The notes beneath the pieces are model-generated. The model was not told the origin of the DNA. It did not search any database and was given only the letters and a program-made list of their open reading frames with translations. A stretch of DNA of 64,000 nt from Variovorax paradoxus (lineage in GTDB: Bacteria > Pseudomonadota > Gammaproteobacteria > Burkholderiales > Burkholderiaceae_C): positions 1,672,001 to 1,736,000 of the forward strand of contig NZ_CP102931.1 of assembly GCF_024734665.1 (NCBI RefSeq), read 5' to 3'. The translations under genes were made by a program, and so were the position numbers. This document shows, piece by piece, positions 15,432-22,810 of this stretch. Every line of letters starts with the position of its first letter. Positions within the stretch are counted from its first letter, which is position 1.

Positions 15432-17072
15432 GGCTGTGTGGAAACGCCCTCGTCGCGCCAGTATGCCGAACTCTCGTGCTGTCGATGCATTGGTGGGCCT
15501 CAATGGACAGCCAGTAGGCGGGCTATCGAGAATGACTGCGTTTGATGTGCACTGAAGCGCTGCATGTCGGCAAGGCTGCAATTAAGAGGCTCACGCCCCC
15601 ACCAGCTGCATCGCCTTGATCGTCTTCGCGATCCCTAGGATTCGCATCACCCGCTTGCGGTTATATGCCAGCACGTGCAGGCTCATCTCGGTGCTGACGT
15701 GCGCCAGCGTCTTCGTCAGGAAGTGGGTGGACCCCATCCAGTGCTTCAGCGTACCGAACACGTGCTCCACAGTGCGTCGTCGCAAGGTCATGACGTCAAG
15801 TTTCCTGTCCAGCCGCCGCTGGACGCGCTCCAGAACATCTTCGTGTTCCCATCGACGGATGCGCCGGTAGTCGCTGGTCGTGCACTCATCTTTCATGGAG
15901 CAACGAGGGCAAGCACTGGTCCAGTAGACGCGCGCGTCGAGGCCATTCCTCTCGATCGTGTTGAACCGATAGATGGCGCGTTCCCCTGCTGGGCACTGGT
16001 ACTGGTCATCCTTGGCGATGTAGATGAAGTCGCTCTTGTCGAAGCGCCCCTGGGCCTTGGCGCCCGAGGTCATTGGCTTAGGCACGTAAGTCGCGATACC
16101 CGCGTCTTCACAGGCCTTGAGCTCAGTGCCGTTGAAGTAACCACGGTCGGCCAGCGCTTGCAGCTTGTCTTTTCCCATTGCATCGCGTGCCGCCATCGCT
16201 ATCTTGCTCAGCTGTGAGCGGTCGCTGCCAATGTTGGTGACCTCGTGCGTCACGATCAGATGGTGTTTGGCATCGACGGCCACCTGGACGTTGCAGCCGA
16301 CCACGCCTGTGCCCTTGGCTTGCGAGTTCATCGACCGCGCTTCGGGATCGGTGGTGGAGCGCTGGCTGGCGCATCTGCTCGCGCAACCTCTTGATCTTGT
16401 CCTGCAGCCGCTCGGTCTTGGCCTCGACCTCCGCGGGCTGCGTGCGGTCGGCGGTCTCCAGCGCGTCGAGGTAGCGTTGGATGCTCTGCTCGATCTGCCG
16501 CTGGCGCGCATCGATCTTGGCTGGCGTGACGTTGCGATCCCGGTTGTTGACCGCCTTGAACTTGCTGCCATCGATGGCCACGATGGCCTGCGTGAACAGC
16601 TTGAACTCCCGGCACATGCCGACGAAGCGCTTGCAGACGTTGCGGATGCCCGTTGCGTTGTCGTGACGGAAGTCGGCAATGGTCTTGAAGTCCGGGGCGA
16701 GCCGGCCAGTGAGCCACATCAGCTCGACGTTGCGTCGCGCCTCGCGTTCCAGGCGCCGGCTGGACTGGATGCGGTTCAGGTAGCCGTAGATGTAGAGCTT
16801 GAGAAGCACCGCCGGATGGTACGCAGGCCGACCGGTGGCAGCTGGGTCCGTGCCTTTGAAGCCGAGTGCCTGAAGATCGAGTTCCTCGACGAAGACATCG
16901 ACCATTCGCACAGGGTCGTCTTCACCGATATAGTCATCAAGACATTCCGGCAACAGCGCAACCTGCTGCCGGTCTTCGCCTTCGATGAATCTCTTCATAG
17001 GGCACCTCGCTTGGAACGGGTGCATCGATTTTATTTTTTGACGGGCAGGACTGGAAGTCTTTTCACACAGCC
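15432..17072 (-). mobile_element. IS1182-family insertion sequence inserted in an array repeat
   Basis: Ends are GGCTGTGTG (15432) and CACACAGCC (17072), inverted repeats that continue imperfectly inward (GGAAA versus AAAAG). Flanks are TTGGCCGA (15424-15431) and TCGGCCGA (17073-17080), an 8-base near-perfect target duplication. Joining the flanks gives CGGCTATTGGCCGACTGTAG with CCG, a perfect array repeat. The element is 1641 bases long and carries one frameshifted transposase gene. Confidence 0.85.
15591..16998 (-). pseudogene. IS1182-family transposase, frameshifted
   Basis: The N-terminal part, MKRFIEGEDRQQVALLPECL to KIKRLREQMRQ, is in one frame and contains the IS1182-type DFRHDN (DDE first Asp) and ATGRPAYHPAVLLKLYIYGY. 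Near 16360-16375 the frame shifts by one base to RSTTDPEARSMNSQAKGTGV, which continues through the rest of the DDE domain (ALADRGYFNGTELKACEDAG) to VMRILGIAKTIKAMQLVGA. About 469 residues if joined, normal for the family. As IS1182 transposases are normally one frame, the element is probably inactive, unless this is a sequence error. Confidence 0.85.
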
Positions 17073-17272
17073 TCGGCCGACTGTAGCCGCATGAGTTGCC
17101 GGCGCAAAGGAGTGCAATCGCGCAGGCGCCAGTGCCGAGTCGCCTCATTGATTGAGGGATGGGAATAACACAGTCTGCCCTCACTGGTGCTGGTTCCGCC
17201 CCACACGCAGATGCGACGGGCCTCACACGGGATCAGATGCCGTGGCTGAAACGCGTGAACTGGCGCTGCACT

Positions 17273-17956
17273 TCAATAGATGACCGAACAGCAAAGCACT
17301 CTGTTCTGACAATAGAAGCGCATCTTGGACCCGGCCACCGCCCTGGGACGCGGCGGAGGAAGGTCGGAACCCGACATCATGTAGCGGCTTCCCACCGGCA
17401 AGACCTGATTGGGCTGAATGATTCGACGGCTTGCCGCAAACTTCATGAGCTCATGAGTGCCTTCATCGATCACCCCGATTTTCTGCGTGTAGGCATGGAC
17501 CTCCACGGCGTACCAATCGATCTCGATCAGGCGGCTCGCGAAATTGTGGCCCGTCGAATAGCCGATGTCGTTCTCCATGACATTGCCCGGGCTTGAGCCC
17601 CTTGCGGCATTGCACACGATCAGGACGAACCGCGATGGCTCATGGAGCCCGGCTGCGACCAGGATGTCGATCAGATGAGAAGTCGGCAGCAATCGATCGC
17701 CCAGCGCCACGCCTCTGCGCGTGGGCATGCCCAGGTCCATCGCATGGTGGCCCACGATGAACACCTTGTCGTAGACCACGGAACCCAGGGGCTGGGGTTG
17801 CGGTGCCGGGCCGTTGTCGGGATGCCATCGGATACGCCCGTCGGCCGGATCGATGGCGATGCAGTGAACACTGTAGTCCTTGAAGACCAAGCGGGTTTTC
17901 AATGCAGCTGAGCTGTCGTCGCCCGAGATGTAAACGATGAGCGCCGATTTCGGCAT
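17273..17956 (-). CDS. Putative clan-CD (C80/caspase-like) cysteine peptidase
   Basis: 227 residues from MPKSALIVYISGDDSSAALK; GGAGG lies seven bases before the ATG. Two motifs suggest a His-Cys dyad on a caspase-like fold: VVYDKVFIVGHHAMDLG (His70) and FVLIVCNAARGSSPG (Cys115), each at the end of a hydrophobic strand. FASRLIEIDWYAVEVHAYTQ follows, as in the C80 cysteine peptidase domain of MARTX toxins. Here the domain stands alone with no toxin. No signal peptide. Substrate unknown; the fold call is by motif spacing only and needs a structure comparison. Confidence 0.5.
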   Translation of the reverse strand: MPKSALIVYISGDDSSAALKTRLVFKDYSVHCIAIDPADGRIRWHPDNGPAPQPQPLGSVVYDKVFIVGHHAMDLGMPTRRGVALGDRLLPTSHLIDILVAAGLHEPSRFVLIVCNAARGSSPGNVMENDIGYSTGHNFASRLIEIDWYAVEVHAYTQKIGVIDEGTHELMKFAASRRIIQPNQVLPVGSRYMMSGSDLPPPRPRAVAGSKMRFYCQNRVLCCSVIY

Positions 17957-18705
17957 GTTGCAACCTCCGTGATGACCGTTGACTTCCCTTGGTTCCCAGG
18001 AGCGGGGCGGGCACGACCTGACGAAACCCCATCCGACGACATCAACGCCCGCCCGCGAGCAGGCGCTGAGCGGAATAATTTCCAACACACCGCGACCGCC
18101 CCTTGCTTGAATGCCCGGCTGGACAGATGCGCGGCCCGCCGCCAGCCTTGCAGAGGATGCCCGGAGCCCGCAGGCGCCCTTCTCCAACGCAAACGGTACT
18201 GGCACTGTGGCGCTTCCTCACGCGCCAATCCATTTCACCTCATTACAGACAGACAGGATCGATACCGCCTCGGCTGGCGCTGCGCCAGGAGTTCAGGCCT
18301 CGACAGCCTCCTCGGAAGCTGGCAAGACCAGATCGGATTACCACGCCGGGAGGCGTCCGCCAACGGAAAGTTGTTCCATCCGTCTGTGGGAATCTTTGTG
18401 CATAACCCAGGGACAACATCGGCGTTGCCTGCATTGGAGGCAGACGCCCCCCCTTGACTTTTCGTTCGACAGTCGTGCAATGGTTCGTGACTTTGGATAT
18501 CTGGATGCCGGTGGCTGACGGCCGAGCCTGCACGTGCGGTCTTCAGGTCTCGGCCATTGTGCCGCGGCATCGGGCCCGAAGAGGAGGTAGCCTCCTCTCC
18601 GCAGCAGTCGTTCGTTTCGCGGCTACTCCGCCAGCCCTTGCTTCCAAACCTGCGAAGTTCGGCCTTTTCGGATTTCGGGGAATTGCAATACTGCGCCACC
18701 AAGCC
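17957..18705. other. 749-base stretch with no convincing gene
   Basis: Several open frames exist on both strands but none shows protein-like composition, a ribosome-binding site or a recognisable motif. A very degenerate repeat-like GAAGTTCGGCCTTTTCGG lies near 18653-18670. It may be the remains of lost array units. Confidence 0.5.
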
Positions 18706-19110
18706 TCAGCTGCCCAGCAGCAGCTTGTACGCTGGCACGTCTTTTTCAAACACCTCGTCGAGCAGTTCCAGCCCTTCGAAAAAGCAGTGATCCTGGTCCT
18801 CTAGTTCGGCATGCGACGCCTTGTGCACCTCAAAAAGAATCTCGCTGCACGACAGGAGCCTTGAAGCGCGTACGGAAACGACCTTGCTCTTTGGCTGCCA
18901 CTCATTATCGTTGCCGGCCACCCAGTACGTGTACTGCACGTCGAGAGCGCGAACCGGGAGCACCAGCCACAGACTCTCCCGTTCGACAGGCATGCCGACG
19001 TCTTCCCCATAGGCCGACAACGCTTCTTCCCATTCGGCGATGGATTCAGGAGTGTCCCTGCTGAACGACCAAGCCAGGTCGGGAAGGATTGTGTGCGGCA
19101 TCTGTTTCAA
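18706..19110 (-). CDS. Hypothetical protein (array gene), start uncertain
   Basis: About 134 residues from a TTG start with GAGGAA upstream, giving MKQMPHTILPDLAWSFSRDT; ATGs at 19101, 19140 and 19146 are alternatives. It contains SIAEWEEALSAYGEDVGMPV, SLWLVLPVRALDVQYTYWVA and ILFEVHKASHAELEDQDHCF, and ends AYKLLLGS. Soluble and acidic, it looks like a small immunity-type protein, but no family can be named. Not expected in the membrane. Confidence 0.6.
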   Translation of the reverse strand: MKQMPHTILPDLAWSFSRDTPESIAEWEEALSAYGEDVGMPVERESLWLVLPVRALDVQYTYWVAGNDNEWQPKSKVVSVRASRLLSCSEILFEVHKASHAELEDQDHCFFEGLELLDEVFEKDVPAYKLLLGS

Positions 19111-19321
19111 GAGAGTTCCTCGCAGGTCGCTTGCGCGCATGCACATTGGAATAAGGGACGCGAGCCGGAAAGCGATTGCCCTCGAACGCGCAGATTTTTG
19201 CAGGCGTTTACGTCGTCTGTACGTTCGCCATCGCTGTTCCATTTTTCTGATTTCTATGACAACTGCAAGCCGATGTCCAAATTCTGCTTCTAGCCGATGG
19301 CGGTCGGAAGGGCTGCGACGC

Positions 19322-19675
19322 TCATTTTGCGGGCGTGTAGACCTTGGGAGGCTGCTCGGCCCATTGGATGTACGAACGGAGTTCTGACTCCACGGCGGCA
19401 GGATAGAAACCATCAAGCGAGCGACGGGCGGACATGGCTGTTATCCCAACTCGAAGAATCCAACTCGCCCGGAAGCATTCCAGGTCGTTGGTTTGGTAGC
19501 ACTGCTCCTCGGCCTTGATTGACACCGAGTTGACTACGGTGCTGGCTGCGAGCGCGCGACTCGCCCCCGCCAAGAACGAAAAGTATGCGGTAACGCCGAC
19601 CGCAACCGCGAACAGAGCAAGGACGGACCAACCACGTTGGGGAAACTGTTGCCAAAGACTGTCGGGAATTCTCAT
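19322..19675 (-). CDS. Hypothetical single-pass membrane protein (last array gene)
   Basis: 117 residues from MRIPDSLWQQFPQRGWSVLA; the membrane segment is WSVLALFAVAVGVTAYFSFL. The exported or periplasmic part contains two Cys (EEQCYQTNDLECFRASWIL) and ends with YIQWAEQPPKVYTPAK. The 3' repeat is at 19278-19303 and the 5' repeat at 19694-19722, the last copy of the array. Function unknown. Confidence 0.68.
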   Translation of the reverse strand: MRIPDSLWQQFPQRGWSVLALFAVAVGVTAYFSFLAGASRALAASTVVNSVSIKAEEQCYQTNDLECFRASWILRVGITAMSARRSLDGFYPAAVESELRSYIQWAEQPPKVYTPAK

Positions 19676-19932
19676 GAATGTGCTGCGTTTCGTTGACCGG
19701 CCATATTGGCCGACTAAGGCGACCGTCCGAAGGATGCCACAGCAGTATTGCGATGGAAAAGGCTCAACAACTCTGCCGACCTACCGCGGAACGCTTGAAT
19801 TCCACCGTATGCAGTCGCCTCCGAAACTGGGTACTGACGTCCACAATGGCGAAGCCTCATCCAAAACCGATCCAGCCGCGTACAGACACCTACGGCACGC
19901 GCCCCGACGTGCCCCCAACGAGGAACCCGCAC

Positions 19933-20976
19933 ATGCCGCAGGACATCGCATTCGCCATCCGCTGGGTCGAAAAGGGCCTGGTACCCGACACTGTCGTCCG
20001 CCAGGGCATCCGCCGCCTGCTGAAAGACCGGCTCACCGAACTGCACGCCGGCAACGCCCTGGCCGTGGCCGATCTGACGCAAGACTTCGTCGCCCGCATG
20101 GCCGCTGAAAACCTGGCGCCCTTGCCCGAGAAGGCCAACGAACAGCACTACGAAGTCCCCGCCGCCTTCTTCGCCGAGGTGTTGGGCAATCACCGCAAGT
20201 ACAGCAGCTGCTACTGGCCCGAAGGCACCCGCACGTTGGAAGAGGCCGAGTCCGCCGCGCTGGCTGCCACCTGCGAGCGCGCCGGACTGGGCAACGGGCA
20301 AGACGTGCTGGAACTGGGCTGTGGCTGGGGTTCGCTCACGCTGTGGATGGCCGAGCGCTATCCGGGCAGCCGGATCACGGCGTTGTCGAATTCGAATTCG
20401 CAGCGCGAGTACATCGAGACGCAGGCGGCGCAGCGGGGGCTGGGCAACGTGCGCGTGCTGACGCGCGACATCAACGTCTTCGACACCGACGAGCGATTCG
20501 ACCGCGTGGTGTCCGTCGAGATGTTCGAGCACCTGCGCAACTGGCCGCAGGCGTTTGCCAATGTGGCGCGCTGGCTCAAGCCCGAGGGGCGCTTCTTCAT
20601 GCATGTGTTTGCCCATCGTGAGGCGCCGTACCCTTTCGAGGTGCGCGACCCGAGCGACTGGATGAGCAAGTATTTTTTCTCCGGCGGCATGATGCCCAGC
20701 GACGATCTGGCGCTGCACTGCCAGGACGACTTGCGGCTGCTGCGCCGCTGGCGCTGGGAAGGCAGTCATTACCAGCGCACGGCCGAGGCCTGGCTGCGCA
20801 ACATGGACGAGCGACGTGATGCGTTGCGGCCGCTGTTCCAGGCCACGTACGGTGCCGAGGCCAATGTGTGGTGGACGCGCTGGCGGCTGTTCTTCATGTC
20901 GGTGGCGGAGCTGTTCGGCTTCGACCATGGGCAGCGCTGGTGGGTGAGCCACTATCTTTTCGAGCGCAGGGCATGA
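19933..20976 (+). CDS. CFA-synthase-like SAM-dependent methyltransferase
   Basis: 347 residues from MPQDIAFAIRWVEKGLVPDT; GAGGAA lies seven bases before the ATG, which favours this start over upstream in-frame ATGs at 19753 and 19846. The SAM-binding motif is VLELGCGWGSLTLWMAERYP. NEQHYEVPAAFFAEVLGNH and KYSSCYWPEG are the substrate-side motifs of cyclopropane-fatty-acyl-phospholipid synthases. It should modify unsaturated acyl chains at the membrane. It overlaps the DUF1295 gene by four bases (ATGA), so they are co-expressed. This is the first chromosomal gene after the array. Confidence 0.88.
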   Translation: MPQDIAFAIRWVEKGLVPDTVVRQGIRRLLKDRLTELHAGNALAVADLTQDFVARMAAENLAPLPEKANEQHYEVPAAFFAEVLGNHRKYSSCYWPEGTRTLEEAESAALAATCERAGLGNGQDVLELGCGWGSLTLWMAERYPGSRITALSNSNSQREYIETQAAQRGLGNVRVLTRDINVFDTDERFDRVVSVEMFEHLRNWPQAFANVARWLKPEGRFFMHVFAHREAPYPFEVRDPSDWMSKYFFSGGMMPSDDLALHCQDDLRLLRRWRWEGSHYQRTAEAWLRNMDERRDALRPLFQATYGAEANVWWTRWRLFFMSVAELFGFDHGQRWWVSHYLFERRA

Positions 20977-21776
20977 GTGGCGTAACGGAAGTAGCGATTG
21001 CGGGCCTGGCATGGACCGTATCGCTGGCGCTGCTGACGTGGGTGGTGAGCCTCGTGCGGCACGACGCGAGCCTTGTCGATCGCATGTGGCCGGTCTTCAT
21101 CGTGGGCGCGGGTCTCGTGTATTTCGCGCTGCTGCCGGTGCAGACGGTGCGCGGGTTGTGGATGGCGGTGCTTGGCGCAGCGTGGGCTGTGCGGCTGTGC
21201 CTGTACATCACCTGGCGCAACTGGGGCCACGGCGAAGACCGGCGCTACCAGGCGATTCGCGCGCGCAATCAGCCGAACTTCGGCTTCAGGAGCCTGTATC
21301 TCGTGTTCGCCTTGCAGGCGGTGCTGGCGTGGATCGTCTCCGCGCCGTTTCTGCCGGGCATGGCGGCGGCGCGGCCGCTGGGAGTGTTCGACGCAGTGGG
21401 CGCGGCGCTGGCGCTGTTCGGCATCTTCTTCGAGGCCATCGGCGATGCGCAGATGGCGCGCTTCAGGGCCGACCCGAAGAATGCAGGCCAGGTAATGGAC
21501 CGCGGCCTGTGGCGCCACACGCGGCATCCCAACTACTTCGGTGAGGCCTGTGTCTGGTGGGGCATCTGGCTGATGGCCATGGGCGGGGCAGGGTGGAGCG
21601 GCGCGTGGAGCGTGGTGTCGCCGCTGCTCATGACGTGGCTGCTGCTCAAGGTCTCGGGCGTGCGCATGCTCGAGGCCGACATCGGAGAGCGTCGCCCCGC
21701 ATACCGCGAGTACGTCGCGCGCACCAATGCCTTTGTTCCGGGGCCGGTGCGGCGGTGGCACTATCCGGATCAGTGA
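20973..21776 (+). CDS. DUF1295 (steroid-5-alpha-reductase-like) membrane protein
   Basis: 267 residues from MSGVTEVAIAGLAWTVSLAL. Several membrane helices are visible (TVSLALLTWVVSLV, FIVGAGLVYFALLPV, LGVFDAVGAALALFGIFFEA). The family signature is GLWRHTRHPNYFGEACVWWG, followed by EADIGERRPAYREYVARTNA. Members are integral-membrane enzymes related to 3-oxo-5-alpha-steroid 4-dehydrogenase and isoprenyl methyltransferases. The coupling to the CFA-like methyltransferase suggests a lipid-modification pair. The exact reaction is unknown. Confidence 0.85.
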   Translation: MSGVTEVAIAGLAWTVSLALLTWVVSLVRHDASLVDRMWPVFIVGAGLVYFALLPVQTVRGLWMAVLGAAWAVRLCLYITWRNWGHGEDRRYQAIRARNQPNFGFRSLYLVFALQAVLAWIVSAPFLPGMAAARPLGVFDAVGAALALFGIFFEAIGDAQMARFRADPKNAGQVMDRGLWRHTRHPNYFGEACVWWGIWLMAMGGAGWSGAWSVVSPLLMTWLLLKVSGVRMLEADIGERRPAYREYVARTNAFVPGPVRRWHYPDQ

Positions 21777-22801
21777 AGCCTTCGTCCAAAAGTCTGCTGA
21801 TGAGCATCGTCCTCTGGAGCACGGCAATCGTCGTGCTGGTCGTTCTCGTGGGCGTGGTGTATGAGCAGGTCGGCCGCTACCGCGCGGCGCGCGACTTTCC
21901 CGCGCCGGGGAAGATGGTCGACATCGGCGGGCGAAAAATTCAGCTGGATTGCCGGGGCTCGGGCTCGCCCACCGTCGTGTTCGAGGCGGGGCTGAGCGTC
22001 GACGGTTCGTTGAGCTGGTCGGCCGTGCAGTCGAAGATCGCGGCGCACACGCGTGCGTGCTCGTACAGCCGCGCGGGCTTGATGTGGAGCGACGCTTCGG
22101 ATGCGCCCTATAGCGCCAGGCAAGTGGCGCAAGACCTTCACGAGGCCTTGACCCGTGCGGGCGAGCACGGCCCCTTCGTGCTGGTCGGCCAGTCGCTGGG
22201 CGGCCTTTATGCGACGAGCTTCACGAAGTACTTCGGCGCTGAGGTGGCGGGGCTGGTTCTTGTCGATCCCTCGCATCCGGACCAGGTCGCGCGTGTCGCG
22301 GCCTTCATGACGGAAACGCGGTCGCTGCGCTCCCGCATCGCAGTGTGGCTTGCGTGGTCTGGCCTGCTGCGCGCGGCGGCCCCTTCGTTGCTGCCGCAGG
22401 CGCCGAACCAGACGGCGCACGATGCACAGGCGGTTCGTGCCTTTGCGCCGAAGTCGATGGTCACGCAACTGGCGGAGAGCGATGCGACCGATGCGTCGCT
22501 CGCAGAAGCCGGTGTCTTCCGGAGTCTGGGCAACCGGCCGCTGGTGGTGCTCACCGCGATGGCGCCTTACACCGAGGCGGAACTCCGGGGAATGAAGATC
22601 ACGCCCGAGCAGGGCAAACAGGTGCAGGCCATCTGGGAGAAGCTGCACGAGGACATGGCGACATGGTCCTCGCGAAGCACGCACCGGCTGTTGCCGAACG
22701 CCGGGCACGACATCCAGTTCGACGACCCGGCTGCGGTGATCGACGCAGTGCTGTCAGTCGTCGAAACGGTCCGCGTGGACCGCGACAACGGGTCGCACTG
22801 A
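21773..22801 (+). CDS. Membrane-anchored alpha/beta hydrolase
   Basis: 342 residues from a GTG that overlaps the preceding stop (GTGA); the alternative is the ATG at 21800. The membrane segment is SIVLWSTAIVVLVVLVGVVY. The nucleophile elbow is GQSLGG, the acid is in VDPSHPDQ and the catalytic His in NAGHDIQ. The hydrolase domain follows the anchor and probably faces the periplasm. It is translationally coupled to DUF1295, so a lipid or ester substrate is possible; that is inference. End of the three-gene set. Confidence 0.82.
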   Translation: MKPSSKSLLMSIVLWSTAIVVLVVLVGVVYEQVGRYRAARDFPAPGKMVDIGGRKIQLDCRGSGSPTVVFEAGLSVDGSLSWSAVQSKIAAHTRACSYSRAGLMWSDASDAPYSARQVAQDLHEALTRAGEHGPFVLVGQSLGGLYATSFTKYFGAEVAGLVLVDPSHPDQVARVAAFMTETRSLRSRIAVWLAWSGLLRAAAPSLLPQAPNQTAHDAQAVRAFAPKSMVTQLAESDATDASLAEAGVFRSLGNRPLVVLTAMAPYTEAELRGMKITPEQGKQVQAIWEKLHEDMATWSSRSTHRLLPNAGHDIQFDDPAAVIDAVLSVVETVRVDRDNGSH

Positions 22802-22810
22802 CGCCGCGTC

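Larger units (their letters stand above)
4399..19722. repeat. Cassette-like array of small genes separated by GGCCGA-core hairpin repeats
   Basis: At least 26 degenerate repeat copies separate small genes. On the plus strand the best form reads GGTTCTGGCCGACTGTAGCC, often followed 15-30 bases later by GGCGCAAAGGGCCC. Reverse-oriented copies lie at 4931-4956, 5321-5349, 6068-6095, 6545-6573 and 7111-7137. Forward copies lie at 7946-7973, 8327-8357, 9227-9252, 9262-9290, 9345-9370, 9808-9840, 10331-10360, 10750-10779, 11030-11060, 11781-11806, 12203-12236, 12549-12576, 12895-12931, 13169-13196, 13648-13675, 14164-14191, 14493-14530, 15041-15066, 15411-15431 plus 17073-17094 (one copy split by an IS), 19278-19303 and 19694-19722. 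The repeat sits just 3' of nearly every gene and turns with gene direction. The genes look compositionally different from the flanking chromosome. No integrase is seen. Confidence 0.75.

Noticed and set aside
18235..18702. 155-codon minus-strand frame in the gene-less stretch
   Set aside because: Composition is low-complexity and no motif or start signal supports it.
4399..19722. CRISPR array from the repeated GGCCGA motif
   Set aside because: Copies are degenerate, spaced by whole genes and not by uniform short spacers.
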